A stretch of DNA of 64,000 bases from Kitasatospora sp040298565 (GTDB lineage Bacteria; Actinomycetota; Actinomycetes; Streptomycetales; Streptomycetaceae), in contig NZ_JBEPAK010000008.1 of assembly GCF_040298565.1 (NCBI RefSeq), positions 1-64,000 on the forward strand. Direction: 5' to 3'. The notes under the pieces were generated by a model. It made no database searches and was not told where the DNA came from. It saw only the letters and a program-made list of their open reading frames with translations. The position numbers and the translations under genes are program-made. Positions 40,196 through 50,353 of the stretch are shown in pieces (within the stretch, counting starts at the first letter, position 1; each line of letters begins with the position of its first letter).

Positions 40196-42757
40196 ATGAC
40201 CCTCGACATCTCCAGCGCCCCCATCGCCTCCGACACCACCGACCACGCGCCACCGGGCCCAGAACCCAGATCGCACTGGATCCAGGACCTCTCCGCCTCG
40301 CTGGTGGTCTTCCTGATCGCCGTGCCGTTCTCACTCGGCATCGCGCTGGCCACCGGCGCGCCGCTCACCGCCGGGCTCGCCGCGGCGGCCGTCGGCGGCA
40401 TCGTGGTCGGGCTGTTCGGCGGCACCCCGCTCCAGGTCAGCGGCCCCTCGGCCGCGCTGACCGTGATCACCGCCGGGCTGATCGGTCAGTACGGCTGGCA
40501 GGCCACCTGCGCCGTCACCGTCGCCGCCGGACTGCTCCAATTCCTGCTCGGCGTACGCCGGGTGGCCAGGACGGCGCTCGCCGTCTCGCCCGCCATCGTG
40601 CACGGCATGCTGGCCGGGGTCGGACTCACCATCGCCATCGCCCAGCTGCACGTCGTCCTCGGAGGTTCCCCGCAGAGCTCCGCTATCGCCAACATCCTGG
40701 CGCTGCCGGGTCAGTTGGCCGGACCGCATCCGCCGGCGCTGCTCGTCGGCATGGTGACCATGGTCGTGCTGCTGGGCTGGCCCAGGCTCGGCCGACTCCC
40801 CGGTCGTGCGGGTGAGCTGGGTCGTCGGCTGAGCAAGGTGCCGGGTCCGCTGGCCGCCGTCGCCGTCGCCACCGCGCTCGCCCTCGCCCTGGGGCTGCGG
40901 CTCGCCCACATCGAACTGCCCGCCTGGCAGCCGCAGTCGCTCGTGCCCGCGCTGCCGCACGGTTCGCCCTCCGCCGTGCTCGCCGCCGTCCTGACCGTCA
41001 CCGCCGTCGCGAGCGTGGAGTCACTGCTGTCCGCCGTCGCCGTCGACCGGATGTCCCAGCGCACCGGAGACCTCGACCGCGAGCTGCGCGGGCAGGGCCT
41101 CGCCAACATGGTCAGTGGCCTGGTCGGCGGACTGCCGATCGCGGGCGGCGCCGTGCGCAGCACCGCCAACGTCCGGGCCGGCGGGCGGACCAAGTGGTCC
41201 TCCGTGCTGCACGGCGTCTGGGTCCTGGCCGCGGCCCTCGCGCTGACCGGCGGACTGCGCCGGATCCCGCTGGCGGCACTGGCCGCACTGGTGCTCGTGG
41301 TCGGGCTGCAGATGGTGAGCTTCGCCCACATCCGCAAGGTGCACCGGCACCGGGAGTTCCCGGTCTACCTGATCACGCTGCTCGCCGTGGTCGCCTTCGG
41401 GGTCCTGTGGGGCGTCGGGCTCGGCGCGGGCACCGCCGTGCTGCTCGCGCTCTACCGGCTGACCCGCGCCCACGTGGACGTCGAGACCCACCCGGACGGC
41501 TCGGTCACCGTACGGACCCACGGACCGCTCACCTTCACCGCCGTACCCCGGTTGAGCCGGGCGCTGGCCTCGATCCCCGCGGACGCCGAGGTCGCCGTGG
41601 TGCACGACGGCTCCTTCCTGGACCACGCCGCGTACGAGACGCTGCACAGCTGGCGGGCGGGGCACCAGGCCACCGGCGGGCAGGTCTCGATGGTGACGCG
41701 GCGCCGGGAGGACGAGGTGCTCGACCCCGACGGCACGGTCCGCGCGGGCAGTTCACCCGGTCCGCACCGCTGCCGCGCCTGGACGCCCTGGGTCGGCCAC
41801 CACTGCATCGAGCAGCAGGAGGACCCGCACGGCCGGCTGCTGGACGGCGTCCGGGTGTTCCAGCAGCACACCGCCCCGCTGATCCGGCCCGAACTCGCCC
41901 GGCTGGCCCGGGAGGGGCAGACACCCTCCCAGCTCTTCCTGACCTGCGCGGACTCCCGGATGGTCACCAGCATGATCACCAACAGCGGCCCGGGCGACCT
42001 GTTCACGGTCCGCAACGTGGGCAACCTGGTGCCGGCCCCCTTCGAGCCGGGCGCGGCCGACGACTCGGTGGCTGCCGCGGTGCAGTACGCGGTCGAGGCG
42101 CTGGAGGTGCGCTCGATCACGGTCTGCGGCCACTCCGGCTGCGGCGCGATGAAGGCCCTGCTGGACGGAGTGCACGAGCGCCCCGGTCCGCCCACCCCGC
42201 TGGCCCGCTGGCTGCGCAACGGCCGCGGCTCGCTGGACCGGCTCCGCCGGGCCCCGGCCGAGTTCGCCGACCGGCCGGTGGTGGACCTCGCGGAGCAGCT
42301 CTGCATCACCAATGTCGTGCAGCAGCTGGACCAGCTGATGGCCAACCCCGCGGTGGAGCGCAGGGTCGAGGAGGGCACGCTGCGGCTGGTCGGGATGTAC
42401 TTCGACTTCGCCACCGCCCAGGCCTACGTCCTGGACCGCGCCACCAGGACGTTCAGCCCGGTCGAGGCGCGCAGCGAGGCCGGGGTCGGCGCCCGTGCCG
42501 AGGCCGGGGTCGGAGCCCGCGCCGAGGCCGGGGTCGGAGCCCGCGCCGAGGCCAGGACCGAGAACGGCGCCGAGGCCCGTACGACGGCCCCCGCCGACAC
42601 CCCGAGCGAGCCCCGGCGCGACGCCCTGGGCGACGCCCCGGTCGGCGATCCCCCCGGCACCGGGGCCGACCCTGACGGCGTTTCGGCCGAACGGGTGAGA
42701 AAGGACGACCGGGTCGCGGCCGAGGGCAGCGAGGAGGGCCCTCAGCTGGCCGCTTGA
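40196..42757 (+). CDS. SulP-family anion transporter fused to beta-carbonic anhydrase
   Basis: In this 853-aa protein residues about 30-425 are a SulP permease with about 11 helices, including GLFGGTPLQVSGPSAALTV. A STAS-like segment follows (about 430-505). Residues 560-770 are a beta-carbonic anhydrase with zinc ligands Cys584, His646 and Cys649 and the Asp586-Arg588 dyad (CADSR, CGHSGCG). The fusion probably transports bicarbonate and interconverts it with CO2 at the membrane. The C-terminal 80 residues are disordered and contain three 8-residue EAGVGARA repeats. The ATG at 40196 has a GGGAAG site. Such fusions are known in actinobacteria and other bacteria. Confidence 0.93.
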   Translation: MTLDISSAPIASDTTDHAPPGPEPRSHWIQDLSASLVVFLIAVPFSLGIALATGAPLTAGLAAAAVGGIVVGLFGGTPLQVSGPSAALTVITAGLIGQYGWQATCAVTVAAGLLQFLLGVRRVARTALAVSPAIVHGMLAGVGLTIAIAQLHVVLGGSPQSSAIANILALPGQLAGPHPPALLVGMVTMVVLLGWPRLGRLPGRAGELGRRLSKVPGPLAAVAVATALALALGLRLAHIELPAWQPQSLVPALPHGSPSAVLAAVLTVTAVASVESLLSAVAVDRMSQRTGDLDRELRGQGLANMVSGLVGGLPIAGGAVRSTANVRAGGRTKWSSVLHGVWVLAAALALTGGLRRIPLAALAALVLVVGLQMVSFAHIRKVHRHREFPVYLITLLAVVAFGVLWGVGLGAGTAVLLALYRLTRAHVDVETHPDGSVTVRTHGPLTFTAVPRLSRALASIPADAEVAVVHDGSFLDHAAYETLHSWRAGHQATGGQVSMVTRRREDEVLDPDGTVRAGSSPGPHRCRAWTPWVGHHCIEQQEDPHGRLLDGVRVFQQHTAPLIRPELARLAREGQTPSQLFLTCADSRMVTSMITNSGPGDLFTVRNVGNLVPAPFEPGAADDSVAAAVQYAVEALEVRSITVCGHSGCGAMKALLDGVHERPGPPTPLARWLRNGRGSLDRLRRAPAEFADRPVVDLAEQLCITNVVQQLDQLMANPAVERRVEEGTLRLVGMYFDFATAQAYVLDRATRTFSPVEARSEAGVGARAEAGVGARAEAGVGARAEARTENGAEARTTAPADTPSEPRRDALGDAPVGDPPGTGADPDGVSAERVRKDDRVAAEGSEEGPQLAA
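42476..42547 (+). repeat. 24-bp tandem repeat in the SulP-CA tail
   Basis: Three in-frame 24-bp units start at 42476, 42500 and 42524 and encode EAGVGARA each time. A partial fourth copy starts at 42548. Units 2 and 3 are identical; unit 1 differs at two bases. The repeat lies in the disordered tail of the carbonic anhydrase domain and probably expands and contracts freely. Confidence 0.85.
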
Positions 42758-42762
42758 GAGCC

Positions 42763-42801
42763 GGGCCCGTGTCCCCGCCGGGCGGGCCGGGGCACGGGCC
42801 C
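42763..42801 (+). terminator. Hairpin terminator after the SulP-CA gene
   Basis: GGGCCCGTGTCCCC at 42763-42776 pairs with GGGGCACGGGCCC at 42789-42801 (one bulge). It starts 5 bp after the stop codon. There is no T-run. The stem strength makes termination before the acetyl-CoA synthetase gene likely. Confidence 0.75.
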
Positions 42802-42999
42802 ACCTGCCACTGTGCGTCCTGCCGCCCCGGCGCGGCGGGGCACAGAGTCTGCTGTTCGGTGATCGGTCAAAGGTCTACACCAATTCCCAAGAGCCTCTTG
42901 TCAACTGCCCCTCTCGCCTGGTGAGCTGTGCGCTGGGACACACGGGACAATCCCCACGCACGGGATCGCCCCAGATCATGACTCGATGAGGAGTGCGCG

Positions 43000-44955
<1,956 letters not shown>

Positions 44956-44993
44956 GGCGTTGAGCTCCTGCGGAACAAGCCGTAGCAGCGACC

Positions 44994-45026
44994 GGGGCCC
45001 CGGGCGGACACCACCGCCCGGGGCCC
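44994..45026 (+). terminator. Perfect hairpin terminator after acsA
   Basis: GGGGCCCCGGGCGG at 44994-45007 and CCGCCCGGGGCCCC at 45013-45026 form a perfect 14-bp stem with a loop of 5 nt (ACACC plus one). It lies 38 bp after the acsA stop. T residues after it are few. Confidence 0.8.
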
Positions 45027-45256
45027 CGCCGTCTCACGCGCCGGCCTCGTCGGTCCCCACCACCCTCCCGCCGCCCGCTTCCGTCGCCCGTTCCGTCGGC
45101 CACCGTCGGCTCCATCGCACTCCCGTCGCTCTCCCCCCGTCGCTCTCTCCTCACCTCGGCGTTACGCCCCCCGGCCGTTCACCCGACTGCGCGCGGCTGG
45201 GGCCGTCCGGGCGCCCGTCGGCCCCTCCCAAGGGTGCGGAAACCGGCCGGCAGGGC

Positions 45257-45335
45257 TTAAGTCCTTAATCAGGACGATCCGGAAGTCATCCCGGACGCCC
45301 CGTTAAGCTGTTAAGGACGCATCTAGATCCTTGAG
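45257..45335 (+). promoter_or_regulatory. AT-rich dyads upstream of nhaA
   Basis: An unusually AT-rich stretch for this genome contains GTCCT-TAATC-AGGAC (45261-45275). A second inverted pair is TAAGGA with TCCTTGA (about 45312-45333), and TTAAG occurs twice. It lies 100 to 170 bp upstream of the nhaA start and probably holds the promoter and one operator. No regulator can be named. Confidence 0.4.
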
Positions 45336-45431
45336 CAGGAGTCCGGGCGTCACAGGGCGCGCCGGGAAGTCTGGTCGGCACTGCACCACCCGTGCATCCG
45401 TTGCCGCTCCCAGCCCCTCAGGAGGTCCCGC

Positions 45432-46874
45432 GTGACCGACCAGCCGCCCGTCCACGAGCCGACGCCCCTCCGCCGGCAGCTCCTCGGTCGGCTGCCCCTG
45501 CCCGAGCGCACCTTCATCACCGATGCCCTGCGCACCGAGACGGTCGGCGGCGTGCTGCTGCTGGCCGCCGCCGTGGTCGCGCTGATCTGGGCCAACGCCT
45601 GGCCGCACAGCTACGAGAGCGTGCTCGACCACACCGTCGGCCCGTCGGCCCCGCTCCACCTCGACCTCACCCTGGGCGACTGGGCCAAGGACGGCCTGCT
45701 GACGATCTTCTTCTTCGTGGCCGGCATCGAGCTCAAGCGCGAGTTCGTCGCGGGCGAGCTGCGCACCCCGAGCGCCGCGCTGCTACCGGTGGTCGCCGCC
45801 GTCTGCGGCGTCGCCCTGCCCGCGATCCTGTACTCCCTGGTCAACTCCGGCAGCGGCGGTCACCCGGGTGGCTGGGCCATTCCGACCGCCACGGACATCG
45901 CCTTCGCGCTGGGCGTACTGGCCGTGGTGGGCAGTCACCTGCCTTCGGCACTGCGGGCCTTCCTGCTCACCCTGGCCGTGGTCGACGACCTGATCGCGAT
46001 CCTGATCATCGCGATCTTCTACAGCTCCGGCATCAAGTTCTGGGCGCTCGGTCTGGCCTTCGTCGGCCTGGTGCTGTTCTGGTTCCTGCACCGGCACGGG
46101 GTGAAGGGCTGGTACCTGTTCGTGCCGCTGGCTCTGGTGATCTGGGCGCTGATGCACGAGAGCGGTGTCCACGCCACGGTGGCGGGCGTCGCGATGGGCC
46201 TGATGCTGCGCTGCCACCGGGAGGGTGACGAGCAGGAGTCCCCCGGCGAGCACATCGAGCACCTGGTCCGTCCGCTTTCCGCCGGGCTGGCCGTCCCCGT
46301 GTTCGCGCTGTTCGCGGCCGGGGTGACGATCTCCGGTTCTACGCTGCGCGAGGTATTCACCCAGGCCGCCCCGCTCGGCATCGTGATCGGACTGCTGGTC
46401 GGCAAGACGGTGGGCATCTTCGGCGGCACCTGGCTGGCCGCCAGGTTCACCCGCGCCGAACTGAATCCGCAGCTCAAGTGGGCCGACATGTTCGCCGTCT
46501 CGGTGCTCGCCGGCATCGGATTCACCGTCTCGCTGCTGATCAGCGAACTGGCCTTCCAGGACGACCTCGCGCTCGCCGACCGCTGCAAGACCGCCGTGCT
46601 GGTCGGCTCGCTGCTCTGCGCGCTGCTCGCCACCGTGCTGCTCAAGCTGCGCAACCGGCACTACCGCGAACTGTGCGAGGAGGAGGACCGGGACACGGAC
46701 GGCGACGGCGTGCCGGACGTGTACCAGGAGAGCCTCCACCACGGGAATCTCCGCCAGGGCGACGGCCACCACGGGGACGTCCGCCAGGGCGACGGCCCGG
46801 CCGGACGGGAGCGGGCCGCCGGCCCCGCCCGGCCCCGGCCCCGGCCCGGCGAGCGGCCCGGGACGGGAAACTGA
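45432..46874 (+). CDS. nhaA: Na+/H+ antiporter NhaA
   Basis: This 480-aa protein has 12 predicted helices. Signature segments are FFFVAGIELKREFVAGEL, PTATDIAFALGVLA and LAVVDDLIAILIIA. The last contains the two transport aspartates. NhaA exports sodium in exchange for protons and controls internal pH. The tail after helix 12 (about 420-480) is unusual: DRDTDGDGVPDVYQ is a calcium-binding-like DxDxDG loop, followed by two near repeats of HHGxxRQGDG. The GTG at 45432 has GGAGG upstream. The tail is rich in Pro/Arg at its end. Confidence 0.93.
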   Translation: MTDQPPVHEPTPLRRQLLGRLPLPERTFITDALRTETVGGVLLLAAAVVALIWANAWPHSYESVLDHTVGPSAPLHLDLTLGDWAKDGLLTIFFFVAGIELKREFVAGELRTPSAALLPVVAAVCGVALPAILYSLVNSGSGGHPGGWAIPTATDIAFALGVLAVVGSHLPSALRAFLLTLAVVDDLIAILIIAIFYSSGIKFWALGLAFVGLVLFWFLHRHGVKGWYLFVPLALVIWALMHESGVHATVAGVAMGLMLRCHREGDEQESPGEHIEHLVRPLSAGLAVPVFALFAAGVTISGSTLREVFTQAAPLGIVIGLLVGKTVGIFGGTWLAARFTRAELNPQLKWADMFAVSVLAGIGFTVSLLISELAFQDDLALADRCKTAVLVGSLLCALLATVLLKLRNRHYRELCEEEDRDTDGDGVPDVYQESLHHGNLRQGDGHHGDVRQGDGPAGRERAAGPARPRPRPGERPGTGN

Positions 46875-47131
46875 ACCTCCCGGCGGCTCGGCTCCGAGGC
46901 TCGGCTCCGAGGCCCGCTCCGAAGCTCGCTCCGAGGCCCTGCGAAGGCCTCGAACCACCTGCCGCAGCCGTGACACGTCCCTCCGGCGGGGCCCCGGAGT
47001 GGTGTCCGACTGACCGGTAAGGGCATGATTCTGAGCTGTCGACAACCCACTGACGCCCCCGGACCCCCACCGGCACCGGAACCGCACCCGCGACGGCGTC
47101 ACGCCGCAACAGCCGCAGAGGAGAACCGCTG

Positions 47132-47608
47132 ATGCCCACAGGAGCCGCAGACCCGTCCAGCAACGGCCGGGCGCCCTACGAGGGCGAGCGTTCGGTGGGA
47201 CAGCTGTTCGCGGCGGCCACCGCCGACCTCACCGCACTGGTCCACGACGAGATCGCGCTCGCCAAGGCCGAGATCAAGGCGGACGTCAAGCGCGGTGTCT
47301 CCGGCGGCGTCTTCTTCGCCGTCGCCGGGGTGCTCGCCATGGCCGCGATCCCGATGGTGAGCATCGCGATCGCCTTCTTCTTCCACTGGCTGGGTGTGCC
47401 GCTGGGCTGGTCCTTCGTGCTCTCGGCCACCGTCCACCTCATCCTCGCGGCGCTGGTCGGGTTCGTGGCCTGGCGTTTCATCAAGAAGATCCAGAAGCCC
47501 GAGCGCACCATCGAGGGCGTCCAGAAGACCGCCGAGGTGCTGAAGAACGCCCGGCCGCGCCCGGCCACCCAGGAGGAGATCGACCGGGGCCTCGGCCGCA
47601 TCCCGTAA
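47132..47608 (+). CDS. Phage holin family (DUF1469-like) membrane protein
   Basis: This 158-aa protein starts with a polar segment and an amphipathic helix (LFAAATADLTALVHDEIALAKAE). Two membrane helices follow (about 58-82 and 92-113), with a charged C-terminal part (RTIEGVQKTAEVLKNA). The family is called Phage_holin_3_6/DUF1469; it is chromosomal in actinomycetes and has no proven lytic role. The ATG at 47132 has GGAGAA upstream. Its stop TAA is the first element of a 9-unit, 19-bp tandem array. Confidence 0.88.
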   Translation: MPTGAADPSSNGRAPYEGERSVGQLFAAATADLTALVHDEIALAKAEIKADVKRGVSGGVFFAVAGVLAMAAIPMVSIAIAFFFHWLGVPLGWSFVLSATVHLILAALVGFVAWRFIKKIQKPERTIEGVQKTAEVLKNARPRPATQEEIDRGLGRIP

Positions 47609-47775
47609 ACCGGTCGACGTCCCGTAACCGATCGGCGTCCACGTGACCGGCCATCGCTCCCGTAACCGGTGAGCGGCCCCGTAACCGACGGCGTCCCCCG
47701 TAACCGACGGCGTTCTCCGCAACCGACAGCGTTCGCCGTAACCGACAGCGTTCGCCGTAACCGATCAGCATCCCC
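47605..47775 (+). repeat. Nine 19-bp tandem repeats spanning the stop codon of the holin-like gene
   Basis: Nine consecutive units of 19 bp each begin at 47605, 47624, 47643, 47662, 47681, 47700, 47719, 47738 and 47757. The consensus is close to GTAACCGACGGCGTTCCCC. Unit 1 contains the actual stop codon (TAA at 47606-47608). TAA or TGA recurs in all units except unit 7. As 19 is not a multiple of three, the stops cover all frames. The array ends 85 bp before the next gene. Confidence 0.92.
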
Positions 47776-47860
47776 CACAACCCCGCCGGACACGTACGCC
47801 GACCCGCCGACAGCGAGTGCCGGGCACGTGTCCGGCACACGGATGTGACACGCTCTCGGT

Positions 47861-49015
47861 ATGCCGCTTGACCAGAAGCCCGCTGCCGCGCAGCCGTCCG
47901 CCGATTCCAGCCCCGAGCAGGCCCCGGAGCGGGACACCGCCGGACCTGGGAACGGCCCTGGGAACGGGCCTCGGAACGGCCCTGCGACGGGGCCTGGGAC
48001 CGAAGAGCAGCCCGGACAGCAAGCCGTGCACCAGACCGGCCGGCACACCGCCACCGCCACCGCCACCGCCGGTGCTCCGGGATTCGGACGCCACGGCGGC
48101 GGCGTCACCGAGGAGCCGTGGAGCATCCGGCAGTCCGGTCCGTGGACGCACCGCGACCTCGCGGCCAACGGCGCCCGCTTCCACATCGCCGAGCTGGGCG
48201 CCGGTCCGCTGGTGCTGCTGGTGCACGGCTGGCCCGAGTACTGGTGGGCCTGGCGCCACCAGCTGACCGCGCTCGCCGAGGCCGGTTACCGCGCGGTGGC
48301 CCTCGACCTGCGCGGCATCGGCGGCAGCGACCGCACCCCGCGCGGCTACGACCCGGGCAACCTCGCCCTGGACATCACCGGCGTGATCCGCTCGCTCGGC
48401 GAACGCCGGGCGCACCTGGTCGGGCACGCCTCCGGCGGCACCCTGGCGTGGGTGGCGGCGGTGATGCGCCCGTCGGTGATCCAGAGCCTCACCGTGGTCT
48501 CCGCCGCCCACCCCCGGGACCTGCGCCGGGCGCTGCTGACCGACCGCAAGCAGATGGCCGCCTTCGAGCACGTGCTGGGCTTTCAGCGCCCCTGGATACC
48601 GGAACGCCGACTGGTGGCCGACGACGCCGCGCTGGTCGGCCGGTACCTGGAGGAGTGGACGGGGCCGACCAAGCTGGACGAGGCGGCCGTGCACGCGTAC
48701 CGGCAGGCGATCCGGATCCCCAGCACCGCGCACTGCTCGATCGAGCCGTACCGCTGGCTGCTGCGCTCGATGGCCCGTCCCGACGGCATCCAGTTCGCGC
48801 GCCGGATGAAGAAGCCGATCACCGCGCCGACGCTGCAGGTCCAGGGCGCCGCGGACCCGGTCCTGCTGTCGCACACCGCGCTCGGCGGCGGCGAGTACGT
48901 GGCGGCTCCGTACCGCTGGCGGCTGATGCCGGGGGTCGGGCACTTCCCGCACGAGGAGGCGCCGGAGGACTTCACCGCCGAGCTGCTGGACTGGGTGGGT
49001 CGCCACAAGGAGTGA
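47861..49015 (+). CDS. Alpha/beta hydrolase with altered nucleophile elbow
   Basis: This 384-aa protein has a disordered N-terminal third (Gly/Pro/Thr-rich, ~85 residues) and then an epoxide-hydrolase-like alpha/beta domain. Visible are the HGWPEYWWAW oxyanion region and DLRGIGGSDR. The nucleophile elbow reads VGHASGG, where relatives have VGHDxGG or VGHSxGG, so the nucleophile is Ala. The His end is PGVGHFPHEEAPE. It may be inactive or use the adjacent Ser. The ATG at 47861 follows the repeat array. Homologues in streptomycetes flank marP and nth. Confidence 0.82.
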   Translation: MPLDQKPAAAQPSADSSPEQAPERDTAGPGNGPGNGPRNGPATGPGTEEQPGQQAVHQTGRHTATATATAGAPGFGRHGGGVTEEPWSIRQSGPWTHRDLAANGARFHIAELGAGPLVLLVHGWPEYWWAWRHQLTALAEAGYRAVALDLRGIGGSDRTPRGYDPGNLALDITGVIRSLGERRAHLVGHASGGTLAWVAAVMRPSVIQSLTVVSAAHPRDLRRALLTDRKQMAAFEHVLGFQRPWIPERRLVADDAALVGRYLEEWTGPTKLDEAAVHAYRQAIRIPSTAHCSIEPYRWLLRSMARPDGIQFARRMKKPITAPTLQVQGAADPVLLSHTALGGGEYVAAPYRWRLMPGVGHFPHEEAPEDFTAELLDWVGRHKE

Positions 49016-49159
49016 TCGTCCGGGGTGGGTCGGGCCGGTCGGAGCGGGGGGCTCAGCGGCCCAACTCCGCTATTGTGACGCTCATATGACAAGCGCATAG
49101 GCCAACTTCGGCAAAGCCCGGGCGGTTACCCCCACCGGCCCACGGGCATCCATTCCGGT

Positions 49160-49369
49160 ATGACCTGGATGCCCGATCGCGGTGGCGCCCCGCACGGCCG
49201 ACGCCACAACAGCCCCCAGCGCTCCACGCCCCGCCCGGACCGGGCCGAGGACCTCGGCTTCGACGGTCTCGACGGCCACCGGCGCGGAGTGCAACGGCAG
49301 CTCGGCATCCCGCGCATCCTCGGCCGGCGCGCCCGGTGGGTGGGCGCACGACTGCGGCGCGAGACCTGA
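49160..49369 (+). CDS. Possible small basic protein
   Basis: This 69-aa frame is Arg/Gly/Pro-rich, with a LGIPRILGRRARWVGARL basic helix at the end. Codon use is GC3-rich as in real genes. However, a frame on the other strand is equally open and no good ribosome site precedes the ATG. It lies between convergent genes. Reality is doubtful. Confidence 0.3.
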   Translation: MTWMPDRGGAPHGRRHNSPQRSTPRPDRAEDLGFDGLDGHRRGVQRQLGIPRILGRRARWVGARLRRET

Positions 49370-49405
49370 GGCCTCGCGCCGCTTCGTCCCGCCGAACGGT
49401 GGAGA

Positions 49406-50107
49406 TCAGTTCACGATGGTCGGCGACAGCGCGGTGAACCAGAGCAGGACGAAGGTCGCCACCGACATGATCGGCACCAGCACCTTGGTCTCGACGCTGT
49501 TGCCGCTGCGCTTGATCAGCACGATCTCGTAGCGCTCCTTGTGCGGCCACAGCAGCGGCGCGCCCTTCTTGGTCAGGCAGTCGCCCAGCAGGTGCGCCAG
49601 CGTACCCAGCGCGACCGCGTACGGCAGCCAGCCGGGCGAGTTGGGCATCCACGTGTTCATCCCGAACGTGCCGAGCGCGGACAGGCCGATCACGGTGATC
49701 CACGCCTCGGGGCCGTTGCTCGGCGGGCAGAGCCGCAGGGCCCGGATCGCGAGCGCCAGCAGGAAGAACGTCAGCCCGAGGGTGAAGTAGCGGCCCAGGT
49801 ACGTGATGCCGGCCCAGGTACCGGCGCCCATCAGCGCGACGAACAGCAGCGAGTGGGTGGCGTGCCGGTGGCCGCCGGAGGCCCAGGCCACGAAGCGGCA
49901 GAGCACCTTGGAGACCGGCCCGAGGAAGTTGGCGATCGAGCCGTCGTGGTGGTCGAGGTCCGGCAGCAGGGCCGCTCCGGCGCACAGCACCGTGCCCATC
50001 AGGATGTCCGCCGGCTCCAGCTTGGTGTGCAGCAGCAGCGGGGGCAGGAACGGGGCGGACGCCGCGTACAGCATCGCCCCGCTCACCGCGTGCGAATGAC
50101 CCATCAT
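49406..50107 (-). CDS. YdjM-type membrane-bound metal-dependent hydrolase
   Basis: This 233-aa membrane protein starts MMGHSHAVSGAMLYAA, the metal-binding His motif of the YdjM/DUF457 family. PDLDHHDGSIAN and a GHRHATHSLLF motif supply further ligands. About five hydrophobic helices follow. HLLGDCLTKKGAPLLWPH is the last conserved part. In E. coli YdjM is SOS-regulated; the substrate is unknown. ATG 50107 is chosen over an in-frame GTG at 50137 because the family begins at this MGHSH motif. It is convergent with the small frame at 49160. Confidence 0.87.
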   Translation of the reverse strand: MMGHSHAVSGAMLYAASAPFLPPLLLHTKLEPADILMGTVLCAGAALLPDLDHHDGSIANFLGPVSKVLCRFVAWASGGHRHATHSLLFVALMGAGTWAGITYLGRYFTLGLTFFLLALAIRALRLCPPSNGPEAWITVIGLSALGTFGMNTWMPNSPGWLPYAVALGTLAHLLGDCLTKKGAPLLWPHKERYEIVLIKRSGNSVETKVLVPIMSVATFVLLWFTALSPTIVN

Positions 50108-50272
50108 CGGACTGCCACGACCTCCCCTTGAGCTCACTCCGGGACGGCGCCCGGTTGAGCCGAACGGGTGAGCGCGGCCGAGGCTACCAGGGCGGGCTGA
50201 CGACCTGACGGATCTTGTGCCGGGTCAGCCGGCAGCGCGTCGGGCCGAGACCCCCGCACGACCGGCGACGCC

Positions 50273-50353
50273 GCTTCGGCCGACGTCAGGCCGCCCGGCC
50301 CACCGCCTCGGCCGACGTCAGAAGTTGCCGGCCCACCGCCTCGGCCGACGTCA
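50273..50353 (-). repeat. Tandem repeats spanning the marP stop codon
   Basis: Two identical 26-bp blocks (50295-50320 and 50328-50353, period 33 bp) and a shorter copy (ending 50288, period 32) share CGGCCGACGTCA. On the minus strand this is TGACGTCGGCCG. The final block contains the marP stop codon (TCA on the plus strand, 50351-50353). Each copy repeats the TGA. The rest of the 240-bp gap upstream of ydjM-like has no gene. Confidence 0.85.

Noticed and set aside
47605..47775. CRISPR array
   Set aside because: The repeats are directly adjacent with no spacers and no cas genes are near.
49082..49294. 70-aa minus-strand frame opposite the small plus-strand frame
   Set aside because: It has no ribosome binding site and its composition is no better than the frame opposite.
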